Notes under the pieces: generated by a model
Told to the model about the DNA's origin: nothing
Database searches by the model: none
What the model saw: the letters and a program-made list of their open reading frames with translations, nothing else
Program-made: the position numbers and the translations under genes
From: Leptospira ognonensis
GTDB lineage: Bacteria > Spirochaetota > Leptospiria > Leptospirales > Leptospiraceae
Length of the DNA stretch: 64,000 bases
Assembly (NCBI RefSeq): GCF_004770745.1
Contig: NZ_RQGD01000020.1
Coordinates: 1 to 64,000, forward strand
Direction: 5' to 3'
Shown here: piece after piece, positions 1 through 9,913 of the stretch
Layout: each line of letters starts with the position of its first letter
Position numbering within the stretch: position 1 is the first letter of the stretch

Positions 1-272
1 GTTCCCTTCCGGGCCTGTTACAATTACCGTTTTTCCATCATTGGGAATGTACCCGCACTGTCAATCCTTTTTTATCATTATTAACCCGTTTTTATCACAA
101 GAAATACCATTCCGGATGTTGGCAGAAGGCGAAAGATTTGAATAGGAAGGAAAAGAGAACGAAACAAAATTCAAACCAAACAAATTTCCTTAAAGAGTCC
201 CCTCGCCCTAAAATATCTCACCGTTAGGTTAATCGAGTTGACCTTAACGCAGAAACATTTTACGCATGTTTT
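1..272. other. Window edge, no gene assigned
   Basis: No ORF with a convincing start or family match lies here. The first ~57 bases read on the minus strand give an open stretch with protein-like composition (contains PNDGKTVIVTGPEG) that runs off the window edge, but it is preceded by an in-frame TGA and has no usual start codon. It could be the beginning of a truncated gene with a different start, or chance. A TTGACC hexamer sits at 238-243 upstream of the first gene, but there is no good -10 partner. Confidence 0.3.
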
Positions 273-2129
273 ATGAACGTAAAAGTTATGCGAAGTTTCA
301 CTTTTTTCCTTTTCATTTTTCTTGGATGCAAAAACGCCTCCGGAAATTCAAAATCCATATTGCTCGCGCTTGGTGGGGCAGTCATTGCGACAACAACAGC
401 CAGTCCCTCTGGCACGAATAACGGAGAAGGACAAAATTCCGATTTACCTCAAAGTTCTTCAGGTTCCACCTCCTCTACAAATTCTAATTCAAGCAACCAA
501 ACATCGAATGCAAGCACCACTACTGATAGTTCCACAGTAAATGGGAGCAGTTCAGATAATTGTGTAACTTCCACCAATGTTTTGTATGTAAATGGGGATA
601 CTGGAAACAATTCTAATGCAGGAACAAAAGATTTACCATTATTAACCATCCAAAGAGCCACGAATGTCGCCACATCGGGACAAACGATTTGCATCATTTC
701 AAGGGCAGGAAACGCAAGCTATAATGAATCAGCCCAAATCCTTGTCTTACCATCAGGTGTGAATCTAAAGGGCGGTTATTCCTCAAGCCTTGTCCGCGAC
801 CTAACTGCAAATCTCTCGAAGATCACCTCAAATCGTATCGGAATCCAGATTAATAATTTAAATGCTGCTGTCGAAATCTCTGGCATAGACCTGATTACGA
901 CTCCACCTGGAGACGCAGCAAACTCAACTATCGGCATACTGGTATTAAATGGAACCTCCTCACTCACTTTGAAAAGCAGTAAGATTGAATCAACATCCGT
1001 TCCTGCGACACTAAGCGCAACACCTGGTTCCAGTTATGGACTTGTTGCCTACCAACTCAACCAATTGTCGATCCTATCTTCTCATATAAAGGCAGGAGAC
1101 GGCGGAAACGGAGCCGATGGTGCCAATGGGACAAACGGCGTCTCGGGAGGAGATGGTAGCCCGGGAGCACCGGGTCGCATTGATGATGAATCCCAGACCG
1201 TATTAGGTGGTAATGGAGGTGTGAATGCCTCCTTTTCCTCCTTGAATGGTTTTCGCGGGGGGAATGGAGACCAAGGCAATACTGCCACGGTCGGTCAAGC
1301 CGGTAGTGGACCATGTGGTGGTTCGGCGGGTACGAATGCGGATCCGGGTAACCCAGGATCCAATGCCACATGCACTGGTACTGATGGAAGCAACGGAACA
1401 CCAGGTGCCAAAACAGGAAATTCGTTTGGCACAGTGAATATGTATTATTATCCCGCAAATGGAAGCGACGGAACTGATGGAATTTCGGATGGAACTCCTG
1501 GGAGTGGTGGTGGTGGAGGCGGCGGCCAAACGAGCACTTTTGTTATCGATGGAACCGGAAACGGTGGGGGTGGAGGTGGTGCCGCCGGATCAAAAGCGAC
1601 AAAAGGCTTCAAACCAAGTGGGGGTGGCGCAAGCGTTGCGGTCTTTGTTTCTGAAATTACCAGCTTGTCTTTAGATTCCAATCACCTTCAATCAGGCAAG
1701 GGTGGGAATTCTGGAAAGGGTGGAAAAGGTGGGGACGGTGGAGCCGCAGGTCAAGGAGGTGCCGGCGGAACGAATGGACTCTCAGAAATTGGCCAGGGTG
1801 GAAACGGGAGTCGCGGAGGCAAAGGCGGCGACGGTGGTGCCGCATCAGGTGGAGGCGGAGGACCAAGCATTGCTTTCTTCTATAAGAATGTTGCAAACAT
1901 CCTGAAAATAGAAAACAATCAATTCACAACAGGGAACGGTGGTTCAGGTGGAGATTCTTATATAGCAGATCCAGGAAACGGCGGCCACTCTATGGGAATC
2001 TATAAGGATGGTGGCGGGGCCTCAGCTGGTACGCTTTCCACATTCAATTTAGGGAATGCAGGAACACAAGGCACGAGCACTGACACGGGAAGAACCGCGA
2101 GTACTGGCACGAGAGCAAATACAAATTGA
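273..2129 (+). CDS. Glycine-rich, collagen-like surface lipoprotein with beta-helix-type N-terminal domain
   Basis: Predicted lipoprotein: a short hydrophobic signal ending in FLGC (Cys19), then a Ser/Thr/Asn-rich linker (about residues 45-95) that would lift the rest off the membrane. Residues ~102-270 start with VLYVNGDTGNNSNAGT and look like the DUF1565/pectate-lyase-like beta-helix entry motif seen in secreted proteins. From residue 277 to 300 there are eight uninterrupted Gly-X-Y triplets, followed to ~residue 560 by further Gly-rich blocks (GGGGGGG, GKGGKGGDGG, GGNGGSGG). These are separated by short hydrophobic stretches (e.g. VAVFVSEITSLSL) that could be further beta-helix rungs, so the Gly segments may be loops projecting from a helix rather than a true triple helix. 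The start at 273 is preferred; ATG at 288 is an alternative. Function unknown; a structural or adhesive surface role is inference. Confidence 0.8.
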   Translation: MNVKVMRSFTFFLFIFLGCKNASGNSKSILLALGGAVIATTTASPSGTNNGEGQNSDLPQSSSGSTSSTNSNSSNQTSNASTTTDSSTVNGSSSDNCVTSTNVLYVNGDTGNNSNAGTKDLPLLTIQRATNVATSGQTICIISRAGNASYNESAQILVLPSGVNLKGGYSSSLVRDLTANLSKITSNRIGIQINNLNAAVEISGIDLITTPPGDAANSTIGILVLNGTSSLTLKSSKIESTSVPATLSATPGSSYGLVAYQLNQLSILSSHIKAGDGGNGADGANGTNGVSGGDGSPGAPGRIDDESQTVLGGNGGVNASFSSLNGFRGGNGDQGNTATVGQAGSGPCGGSAGTNADPGNPGSNATCTGTDGSNGTPGAKTGNSFGTVNMYYYPANGSDGTDGISDGTPGSGGGGGGGQTSTFVIDGTGNGGGGGGAAGSKATKGFKPSGGGASVAVFVSEITSLSLDSNHLQSGKGGNSGKGGKGGDGGAAGQGGAGGTNGLSEIGQGGNGSRGGKGGDGGAASGGGGGPSIAFFYKNVANILKIENNQFTTGNGGSGGDSYIADPGNGGHSMGIYKDGGGASAGTLSTFNLGNAGTQGTSTDTGRTASTGTRANTN

Positions 2130-2244
2130 TCCAGTTCTCATCTTGCATTCGATCTCCTTTTTTCGACGTCAGGTTCTTTGTAGGGTAAATTGTTTTGAAA
2201 AATAGGCTCGATTTTATTGAGGACTTATCTTTACCTCACTAGGA

Positions 2245-3312
2245 ATGAACTCCTTTTCCAGCTCGGAAATCATTAGATGGTGTTTCTTTCTTGTGCCAAT
2301 CGCGTTGGGAGCTATCTTGCAGGGGCCAATCCTGTCCGAACCCACTCAACCTAGTTACTCATCGGAGAAGGAAAGATTCGGATTAGCCAACCAACGTAGC
2401 CCGATTGGACGTGAGTTTTTTTCTCTTTTGCCTGGGATTCAGTACCGATCGAGTAATTTAATTATAAATGCGCCTAACGGATCAAAGCTTCGTATGCCTG
2501 ATGAGGAAATTAGCGAGACAAAATTCTTTATGGATATTAAATCAAGGGATTTTCATTTCGGTGAAGTATGGGGTGTATTTTTACTCTATCAAAATTTTGA
2601 TTTTGATCTCACAAAACAATCGATAAATAAATCATACGGAGGTTTTCTATCTACTGGAACGAATGTCTATGCCTCGAGTAACCGGGTAAATGATGTTGGA
2701 ACCGAAATGAAAGGGAATATAACAAGCCTTATGCCAATTTTTTATATCGGTGATAAGGAACGAGAATTTTTTCGGATCGGACTCGGATTGGGACCAAGCA
2801 AAGTCCACATGAAGGGAAATCCCGATTTTTATAATGGATGGAATGCCGAAGCACCTGTTCTCGCACTGATCGGAAATGGATTACTTTCTGACAAAATCGA
2901 TCGATACGGAGATATCGCCTTATTACGAAATGGAAAACCAGAATCTGATCCGATTAACACCTACCTACTTTCAAACCTTTCGCAACCAGGAAATTTAGAA
3001 CTATTCGGTCTCTACCAATATAGCAAAGGGAATTTAGACATTTCAAATATGAACGGTTATACTCTGTTACTTATCTCGCAATACGCAGAGGGAAATTTAA
3101 ATCCACTTCAAATCCTTTCACTCGCCGCTGTCTCTAAAAGTGATTTTAAATTAAAAGAGAAGTATGTCTCTAGTTTTTACTTTTTTTTCGAAATACCCTT
3201 TTATGATGTTACCTTTCGTTTTGGTTACGGAGGACCCATCTATTATCAGGAGGATTACCGTCTCAGGTTTCATAACGTTGATCTATCGGTCTTCGTTCCG
3301 ATAGATATTTAA
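2245..3312 (+). CDS. Hypothetical exported protein, possible outer-membrane beta-barrel
   Basis: Not recognised. The first ~32 residues contain a hydrophobic stretch (FFLVPIALGAIL) consistent with a signal peptide; no lipobox Cys follows. The mature part has many short alternating strands rich in Tyr/Phe with Gly turns (FYFFFEIPFYDVTFRFGYGG near the C-terminus), the texture of a membrane beta-barrel, and ends in a strand-like VDLSVFVPI. The last residue is Ile rather than the Phe/Trp typical of BAM substrates. It lies 115 nt after the Gly-rich lipoprotein gene on the same strand, so co-transcription is possible but not shown. No terminator is visible between them. Confidence 0.55.
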   Translation: MNSFSSSEIIRWCFFLVPIALGAILQGPILSEPTQPSYSSEKERFGLANQRSPIGREFFSLLPGIQYRSSNLIINAPNGSKLRMPDEEISETKFFMDIKSRDFHFGEVWGVFLLYQNFDFDLTKQSINKSYGGFLSTGTNVYASSNRVNDVGTEMKGNITSLMPIFYIGDKEREFFRIGLGLGPSKVHMKGNPDFYNGWNAEAPVLALIGNGLLSDKIDRYGDIALLRNGKPESDPINTYLLSNLSQPGNLELFGLYQYSKGNLDISNMNGYTLLLISQYAEGNLNPLQILSLAAVSKSDFKLKEKYVSSFYFFFEIPFYDVTFRFGYGGPIYYQEDYRLRFHNVDLSVFVPIDI

Positions 3313-3347
3313 AAATGACAGGATTGAAAAAATTTGGAATGAAGTTC

Positions 3348-4058
3348 TTATCTTTTTTTTGTTAGTTCCAAGATCACATCTGCATACCAGGCACAATTCA
3401 GATTCAGTCTGTCATCTTCTTGCTTATCGCGGGTGACCATATCCATTCGTGAGGTGTGAATGCCTATCAAGTGCCACTCCGAATCCACTCTGATGACAAC
3501 GGGCGCCCCACTCGATCCACGATGCATCTGCGCATCTGTCAAAAAATAACCTAATCCTTGGAACCGAATTCCAAACGAAGAAGCAATGAGAGCGTTCCTT
3601 GCGACGGGGAGCTTATGTAAGGTATCATAAAAACCCAAGGGAAAACCGGCAATCACCGCGGAGGTGCCGACTTCAACATCATCGGTCGCAGTGACCAATT
3701 GATCTTCATGAAATGCTTCTAAAAAAACTTTATCACCCAACGCCTTACGATCTAACTCTATCGCACAAACGTCTACGAGACCCCCAGAATCATATGCTTC
3801 CATCCATAAGGGTCGATTCTCCCGATACAAGGGTATGGAATAATCTGTTGTGATCGTGATGTTTTCTTCATTGATGTGTAAGTTTATGATGAGGATATTC
3901 GGACGATGCTGTGTCCCTTCATCGAGAACAACATGCCTTGCAGTAATCAAATACAAACGGTTTTCTCTTTCGAAAAAGAAACCTGTAGCACTTGTTAATT
4001 GCTGGGTTCCAAATTTTGTGATTACAGAAGTTACGGATAATAAGAGTGGTTCAATCAA
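3348..4058 (-). CDS. Trypsin-like serine protease (S1 fold)
   Basis: A single trypsin-like peptidase domain with the complete catalytic triad: His42 in ITARHVV, Asp96 in LVDVCAIEL and Ser183 in the HRGSSGAPV nucleophile loop. The spacing matches the S1/HtrA-type fold. At 236 residues it is just the protease domain; there is no PDZ domain as in DegP/HtrA, and no signal peptide or membrane segment, so a cytoplasmic location is predicted. The fold is reused in proteases that guard against misfolded proteins and in stand-alone effector proteases; which applies here cannot be told. It is a single gene, convergent with the preceding hypothetical (35 nt) and with no operon partner. Confidence 0.8.
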   Translation of the reverse strand: MIEPLLLSVTSVITKFGTQQLTSATGFFFERENRLYLITARHVVLDEGTQHRPNILIINLHINEENITITTDYSIPLYRENRPLWMEAYDSGGLVDVCAIELDRKALGDKVFLEAFHEDQLVTATDDVEVGTSAVIAGFPLGFYDTLHKLPVARNALIASSFGIRFQGLGYFLTDAQMHRGSSGAPVVIRVDSEWHLIGIHTSRMDMVTRDKQEDDRLNLNCAWYADVILELTKKR

Positions 4059-4267
4059 TGTTTTCGCCTATGTGCCTATTTTAATTTCTACATTCCTTTT
4101 GGCAAGTATAGGATAGATTTCAAAAGTGAGCCTGCGCCACGGATCGCAGCATAAATCCCGCCCACCATTTCATAAACGACTTTATGGACGGCCTTTAGCG
4201 GATATCCGGGTCATTACCTAATAGAAGTTGACAACTAACAGAAAAGTGAGGCGCCAAAAAAAAGGAC

Positions 4268-5437
4268 TTAGGCTTTTGATAAAACCAATTTTGTAATCTC
4301 CGAAGGTGCTCCGATGCGAAGGGGCGGACCCCAATAACCGGTTCCTCGACTAACGTATATTAGCATATCTTTATATGTATGTAAACCAGCGACAAATTTC
4401 TGGGCCAGGTAAATCAAGATATTACCCGGAAAGTATTGACCGCCATGAGTATGCCCAGAGAGTTGCAAGTCATAACCAAGACCGGCAGCCTCAAAAATAC
4501 TATTTGGTTGATGAGCCAATAAGATTTTGAAATCTGAGTTTTCGCCACCTTGGATTGCTTGCAATGGATTTGTTGCATGTTCTCTAACAATTGACCCTGC
4601 TTTCAAATCAGTAACACCTGCTACGGTAACGGTCGCTCCCTGATGATGAAGAACTTTATTTTCATTTATTAAAACCTGGATGCCTAACTTTTTAATTTCT
4701 GAGATCCAAGCATGAACTCCTGAGTAGTATTCGTGGTTTCCTGTAATATAAAACGTACCATATTTTGACTTAAGATCACCTAATGGTAACAAATGTTGTT
4801 TAAGCCGACTGGCTGGTCCATCCACGAGATCGCCAGTAATGGCCACAAAGTCAGGATCTAGATGGTTGATTCTGGCTACGACTCTATTTAGAAATTTACC
4901 TTTGATTGTCGGTCCTATGTGGACATCGGAAATTTGTACGATGGTGAAACCTTCAAGATCGGCATGTAAGTCTTTGATGTGAATCTTTACTAGAACTGTC
5001 TTAAGCTTTTGGTGGGTCTGATAAAAACCATAAAGAGTCAAAAGGATGGCTACGCCAATCAGACCAAGGGAAATGCTAAACTTAAAATACGTCCCCTCAC
5101 CTACCTGAGGTAACGTGAACCATAGCGAAAGTTGTGTGAGACGAAAAAGTAAAGTAGCAAGATCCTTAAGAATCACGAGAGAAAAAAGAATCGTGAAAAA
5201 GCCGAGACCTGTAAAGGCAAAATAAGAAAAAAAGGACTGCACCCATTCACTCGCCGTGACTTGACTGAGAAAATATGATACGGGGATGATTAGGATAAGA
5301 ACTATGATGGCGCCCCAAAATAGGTAGACGGAAAGACCTGAAAGAGAGAGCCCTTCTACCAATCTAATTCCAGTATAGATATATGCGCTTCCAAGTATCG
5401 TTGTAAAGACAGTAAGAAATTTGAGAAATGAAGTCAT
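4268..5437 (-). CDS. Membrane-anchored metallophosphoesterase (YkuE-like)
   Basis: The N-terminal ~150 residues form four or five hydrophobic segments. The C-terminal domain is a calcineurin-like metallophosphoesterase with all metal-ligand motifs in order: QISDVHIG (D-x-H), ITGDLVDG (GD), [10 protein letters not shown] (GNHE), LLAHQPN and [11 protein letters not shown] (GHTH). This architecture is that of the YkuE/YaeI-type membrane phosphoesterases, some of which act on UDP-2,3-diacylglucosamine or phospholipid-like substrates; the substrate here is unknown. The ATG at 5437 is preferred over an in-frame GTG at 5461, which has no ribosome-binding site. Divergent from mqo with only ~55 nt between starts. 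Confidence 0.85.
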   Translation of the reverse strand: MTSFLKFLTVFTTILGSAYIYTGIRLVEGLSLSGLSVYLFWGAIIVLILIIPVSYFLSQVTASEWVQSFFSYFAFTGLGFFTILFSLVILKDLATLLFRLTQLSLWFTLPQVGEGTYFKFSISLGLIGVAILLTLYGFYQTHQKLKTVLVKIHIKDLHADLEGFTIVQISDVHIGPTIKGKFLNRVVARINHLDPDFVAITGDLVDGPASRLKQHLLPLGDLKSKYGTFYITGNHEYYSGVHAWISEIKKLGIQVLINENKVLHHQGATVTVAGVTDLKAGSIVREHATNPLQAIQGGENSDFKILLAHQPNSIFEAAGLGYDLQLSGHTHGGQYFPGNILIYLAQKFVAGLHTYKDMLIYVSRGTGYWGPPLRIGAPSEITKLVLSKA

Positions 5438-5492
5438 GTTAGAAATTTTTTTCCTTTGCACTGATTAGACTGCTTAATTTATAGAATCCAGC

Positions 5493-6989
5493 ATGCATCA
5501 CGAACAAATCAAAACAAAATCTGACGTTATTCTCATCGGCGCCGGGATCATGAGCGCGACTCTAGGTATTTTTTTAAAAGAACTCGATCCTAGCCTAACA
5601 ATCACAGTTCTCGAAAAATTAGATGCCGCAGCCAGAGAAAGCACAAATGCTTGGAATAATGCTGGAACCGGACATTCAGCTTTTTGCGAATTGAATTACA
5701 CACTCGAAAAACCGGATGGTTCCATTGATATTCAAAAAGCTCTGCATATAGCAGAAAATTACGAAATATCTAAAGAGTTTTGGTCCTATTTGGTTTCAGA
5801 AAAACACATTCTTTCTTCAGACCAATTCATTCACTCCGTTCCTCACTTTAGTTTTGTCTGGGGAGAGGAAAATGTAAGTTTCCTAAAAAAAAGATATGAA
5901 AAATTAATCACTGACCCTCTATTTAGTAAACTAGAATATACGGAAGATCGATCCCTCTTAACGGAATGGATGCCTCTTGTAATGAAACATAGGGATCCCT
6001 ACCAAAAAGTCGCTGGAACAAGAATGGAACTTGGAACAGATGTGGATTTCGGAAATCTAACAAGAGCTATGTTTAAGTATCTGGGAAGTCTGGGAGGTGT
6101 AACAATAAGCTATTATGAACATGTAAAGGATCTAGAGCGTGAGCCAAATGGACTCTGGAATCTCACTTCTACAAACTTGATGAGCCATGAAAAAGAACAC
6201 CATGAAGCAAACTTCGTGTTCATAGGCGCAGGAGGAGGATCACTCCCTCTACTTGAAAAATCCGACATACCTGAAGCGGAAGGATTCGGTGGATTCCCAG
6301 TCAGCGGGCAATGGTTGCGATGCAAAAACCGTGAGGTGATAGAAGCTCATTTTGCAAAAGTATATGGAAAAGCATCAGTTGGCTCCCCACCTATGTCGGT
6401 TCCGCATCTTGACACAAGAATTATGGAAGGAAGAAAAGAATTATTATTTGGACCTTATGCTGGTTTTACGACAAAGTTCCTAAAGAAAGGATCCTACTTT
6501 GATCTAGCAAAATCTCTGGAACTTGGAAATATTTTTCCGATGTTATCCGCTGGTATGCACAACCTTCCTCTTACAAAATACTTAATCGGACAAGCGATGC
6601 AATCTCATGAAGATCGAATAGATGCTCTCCGCGAATATTTTCCAGACGTAAAAAGTGAAGACTGGGAACTCGTCATCGCAGGTCAAAGGGTGCAAGTTAT
6701 CAAAGCAGACAAAGAGGAAGGCGGTGTTTTGGAATTCGGAACCGAAGTCGTCGCTGCCTCAGATGGGTCTCTTGCAGCACTTCTTGGAGCATCGCCTGGT
6801 GCTTCCACATCGGTGGCTATCATGCTTGAGGTGTTAGCTGACTGTTTTAAAGAGAAAATTAAAACTCCAGAATGGCAGAGCCGGTTAAAAACGATGATTC
6901 CTATTTATGGGGAGGCGCTGATAGGCAATGCTGCACTCTGCCAAGAAAGCCGAGCAAGGACCGCAAAAGCTCTGCATCTAAAATCTTAG
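5493..6989 (+). CDS. mqo: Malate:quinone oxidoreductase
   Basis: Oxidises malate to oxaloacetate and passes electrons to the quinone pool from the inner face of the cytoplasmic membrane, replacing or supplementing soluble malate dehydrogenase in the TCA cycle. The protein begins with an FAD-binding dinucleotide fold (VILIGAGIMSATLG, residues ~13-26) and carries the Mqo family signature just after it (ESTNAWNNAGTGHSAFCELNYT) as well as the substrate/FAD region around FVFIGAGGGSLPLL and LLFGPYAGFTTKFLK. Its length of 498 residues is normal for the family. Monocistronic; convergent with the RND operon that ends 27 nt downstream. Confidence 0.96.
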   Translation: MHHEQIKTKSDVILIGAGIMSATLGIFLKELDPSLTITVLEKLDAAARESTNAWNNAGTGHSAFCELNYTLEKPDGSIDIQKALHIAENYEISKEFWSYLVSEKHILSSDQFIHSVPHFSFVWGEENVSFLKKRYEKLITDPLFSKLEYTEDRSLLTEWMPLVMKHRDPYQKVAGTRMELGTDVDFGNLTRAMFKYLGSLGGVTISYYEHVKDLEREPNGLWNLTSTNLMSHEKEHHEANFVFIGAGGGSLPLLEKSDIPEAEGFGGFPVSGQWLRCKNREVIEAHFAKVYGKASVGSPPMSVPHLDTRIMEGRKELLFGPYAGFTTKFLKKGSYFDLAKSLELGNIFPMLSAGMHNLPLTKYLIGQAMQSHEDRIDALREYFPDVKSEDWELVIAGQRVQVIKADKEEGGVLEFGTEVVAASDGSLAALLGASPGASTSVAIMLEVLADCFKEKIKTPEWQSRLKTMIPIYGEALIGNAALCQESRARTAKALHLKS

Positions 6990-7015
6990 CTTTCGAGCGA
7001 TGGGTGACTTCATTT

Positions 7016-9913
7016 CTATCTAAATTTTTTCTTTTGAATTTTATAGAAATGAAGGATCAGAAAATGACAAACAGTGGAGATTGTTAAACAGATCCATATT
7101 TGAAAAAAACTTAGAACAGTTTCAGGGAAAAATAAAACAAAGATGAAAGTGACTCCACAGAAAAAGTGGATACGATTTTGAAGGATGATCAGTCGAAACT
7201 TACCCGCAAAGAACGAAAAAGGCAAAGACAAAAGCATACCGATCTGAAATGGTAAATACATGGGTCCAGGAAACAATCTCTGCAATAGAAAATAAGAAAA
7301 GTAGTATGGTAATAATTCCTGTAAGTACAGCCTTCTCCATGGGATTTTGTTTTTGATGAATTGAAAAAACAAGATACTGTAAAGAAGCGGATAACATAAG
7401 AAGACTAAATTGCTCTTAGAGGAGTTAAAACTCTCTGCCTCCTTTTCGGATTCGATTCGGTATCCTTCCGGCAAGGCGTAGGATTTTATATACTCCTCCA
7501 CCTCGGATCTTAACCTTGAGGAATTTCCATCCAGCTTTACAGAAAAACCAAGCATGCGACTCCGATTTTTATGATAGTATTTTAAAGGGATTTTTCCCTC
7601 CTTTAACTCCACCAGCTCCGAGATAGGGACCATCTGACCTTTTGTATTTTTAATTCGTATATTATGAAAGTTTTGTTTTGAATTTCTATACTTTTCAGAA
7701 TAACGAACACGAATATCAATCTCCTTTTCATCGGAAAGAAATTTAGATGCGATACCACCTTGCAAAGCCAGATGCAATTCATCACCAAACATTGGTACTG
7801 TTAGATCTGAAGTTTTCATAGATTCAGATTTTGGTATTAATTGCAATTCTTCCCTCGCTTGTTTGTATCTCAATACTGCTTCGGAAACTCCATCGTAATC
7901 TTTAATTTTCTCAGTTAATTCCTTAGTGATTTCCTCGAGGACTTCTTGCTCTGGACCAATGACTTCAAATAGAATTTCTTGGAAATAATTTGAATTTGGC
8001 TCCGAGGGAAAATACAAAAAGCCATCACTTGTATTTCCAATCTCCGCCTTCATGCGGAGTAAAAATTCCTGATATGGTAAAATTCCGTCTTCCAGTGTTA
8101 GGAGAAGGAGGGAATGAGATGGGTCTATTTTGCTAATGACTTGTTTCACTTCTTCCATTTCATTCAATTTCTTTTCTACCTGGAGAGTGATTTCACTGGT
8201 ATGAGCGAAGGAGGTACCTGATGGAAATTCTAAAATGGCGAAGGTTTGTTTTGCATCTGATTGTATGTTGTCATAAAAATCAACCCGTGCTAAAGAATAA
8301 AAACTGAACAGGAGAATGGAGATCGAAGTTATAGGCAAAATCTTGCGATCCGATAATAAGGAATCCTCCCATTTCTTTAGAATGGAAATTTGTTTTCTTG
8401 AAAAGTAACTCAGAAGTCTACGTAAAGTGAAATAGAAAGCATCTGAATAGTTTTTTAAGCCTTGGAATTTAAAGCAGGAATGAGCAGAGAGGATTGGAAA
8501 ATAATAATCCATGAAATAGAAAGTGAGGATCATTTGGACACAAAGCATAAAATAAAAACGGAATACTACCGATGATAGAAAATTGGAGATCAAAAGAGAG
8601 ATAAAAACTGCGATCAGCCAATGCAGAGATTTCGTTTTTTCTCTATAAAGAATGTTAGTCTGGCTAATACTGATTTCTTTGTTTCGCAAGAGATACCATA
8701 GGCAAGCTCCAAGAACAAATCCATACATTCCTGATAGTGAGAGGGATTTTGAAACCATAGAATGCATAAAACAAAGAGAAAAAAAGGAAAAAAATAATGA
8801 TAACAAAAATAGAAAAAAGGGAAATGATGCTTTGTAAAAAAAAGTATGATAAAAACATAGAACTGTTAAAAAAATGGCGACTAACTTTAATATACCAAAT
8901 GTGGTATCTCTGATTAAAAGAGATTCATCTTGACTGAATTCAATTTGTATTTGAGAGATATTTTTCTTATGAAGAATTTTATAGATTTTATCGGTAATGA
9001 CGATTGGATCACTCGCATCATTCTTGTAGAGGAATAGAGAGACTTTTTCTTGTGCGTTGATCCTTGCACCGATTTCCTCGTCTCTCGGCAAAAAATTCAC
9101 TTCTGCAATGTCTTTGAGATATACGATGCCACCAGCTGAATCCAAGCGTATGGGCAAATCACGGATGAAATGCATCTGTTTCCATCTTGCTCTTGTTTGC
9201 ACAAGATAATCCAGTTTTGTCTGCCTGATTTTTCCAAGAGAATCGTTTTGGTTTGTTTCAGATATCCGGTCGACAATATTCCGTAAACTTAGTGAATAAG
9301 CTTCTAACTGTTTGGCGTCGCAAGATATTTGTATTTCTCGGATTTTCCCTCCGGCAATGAGAACTTGGCTCACACCTTCAATGGATTCAAATTCTGATTT
9401 AAAAGATTTTTCCACTAAATCTCTAAGTTCGTTAGGATTCATATATTTCTTTGAAAAGGAAAGAACCATTAAAGGCGAATGAGAGGGATCGTAACGATAA
9501 ACCTGAGGTCTGTGGATATTTTTAGGAAATAAGGTTAAGATGGTATCGATCTTCTCTCTAAACTCTAAGGACTTAGTTTTTAAATTTTGATTTGAATCTA
9601 GCTGTAATTGGATTTGAGAAATTCCATCCTCAGAAACGGATGTCATTTTTCTCACTCCTCCCACCTGCGAAATGACTCTCTCTATGGGCCTGGTAATCTC
9701 AGATTCTACTTTGCTTGCATCTAAACCTCGAGCTTCCGTCCTGATAGCAATGCCAGGAAAGTGTGCTTTTTCTTCTCTCACGAAAGGTAGTTCAAGAATC
9801 GTAAGCATGCCAAATAGAACCGGTATCATACCGACCATTAACGATAAAGTCGGGCGACAAATCGAAAATTGCAAAAACCTATGGAACAAAAGAACTCGAT
9901 TTCCGTTTCTCAA
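7016..9913 (-). CDS. Degenerate RND-family transporter subunit
   Basis: Aligns over its length with AcrB/MdtB-type resistance-nodulation-division pumps: TM1 with following LPFVREEKAHFPGIAIRTEA, porter motifs (ESEITRPIERVISQVGGV) and two periplasmic halves. Two features are odd. In the TM4 position (about residues 392-410) the pump consensus GIGMLVDD is replaced by LGACLWYLL, so both proton-relay Asp residues are missing. The TM7-12 half is compressed, giving 965 residues instead of ~1030. It is the last gene of the exporter operon and overlaps the end of the intact pump gene by 35 nt, so a heteromeric trimer with that subunit is plausible. Proton-driven transport by this chain alone is unlikely. 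No stop or frameshift is present, so it is probably expressed. Confidence 0.85.
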   Translation of the reverse strand: MRNGNRVLLFHRFLQFSICRPTLSLMVGMIPVLFGMLTILELPFVREEKAHFPGIAIRTEARGLDASKVESEITRPIERVISQVGGVRKMTSVSEDGISQIQLQLDSNQNLKTKSLEFREKIDTILTLFPKNIHRPQVYRYDPSHSPLMVLSFSKKYMNPNELRDLVEKSFKSEFESIEGVSQVLIAGGKIREIQISCDAKQLEAYSLSLRNIVDRISETNQNDSLGKIRQTKLDYLVQTRARWKQMHFIRDLPIRLDSAGGIVYLKDIAEVNFLPRDEEIGARINAQEKVSLFLYKNDASDPIVITDKIYKILHKKNISQIQIEFSQDESLLIRDTTFGILKLVAIFLTVLCFYHTFFYKASFPFFLFLLSLFFSFFSLCFMHSMVSKSLSLSGMYGFVLGACLWYLLRNKEISISQTNILYREKTKSLHWLIAVFISLLISNFLSSVVFRFYFMLCVQMILTFYFMDYYFPILSAHSCFKFQGLKNYSDAFYFTLRRLLSYFSRKQISILKKWEDSLLSDRKILPITSISILLFSFYSLARVDFYDNIQSDAKQTFAILEFPSGTSFAHTSEITLQVEKKLNEMEEVKQVISKIDPSHSLLLLTLEDGILPYQEFLLRMKAEIGNTSDGFLYFPSEPNSNYFQEILFEVIGPEQEVLEEITKELTEKIKDYDGVSEAVLRYKQAREELQLIPKSESMKTSDLTVPMFGDELHLALQGGIASKFLSDEKEIDIRVRYSEKYRNSKQNFHNIRIKNTKGQMVPISELVELKEGKIPLKYYHKNRSRMLGFSVKLDGNSSRLRSEVEEYIKSYALPEGYRIESEKEAESFNSSKSNLVFLCYPLLYSILFFQFIKNKIPWRRLYLQELLPYYFSYFLLQRLFPGPMYLPFQIGMLLSLPFSFFAGKFRLIILQNRIHFFCGVTFIFVLFFPETVLSFFQIWICLTISTVCHFLILHFYKIQKKKFR

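Noticed and set aside
1..60. Open minus-strand stretch (PNDGKTVIVTGPEG) at the left edge as a truncated gene
   Set aside because: In-frame TGA just upstream, no usual start codon and only ~19 residues visible; cannot be supported as a gene.
449..2100. Several long opposite-strand and alternate-frame ORFs within the Gly-rich lipoprotein gene
   Set aside because: Low-complexity GGN-type codons leave other frames open; they have no start-site support or protein-like composition.
3348..4058. Calling the trypsin-like gene degP/htrA
   Set aside because: No PDZ domain, no signal peptide and only 236 residues.
4059..4267. Possible small RNA or gene remnant between the protease and metallophosphoesterase genes
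   Set aside because: Only a weak 6-bp hairpin (CATAAA/TTTATG) and no ORF; nothing supportable.
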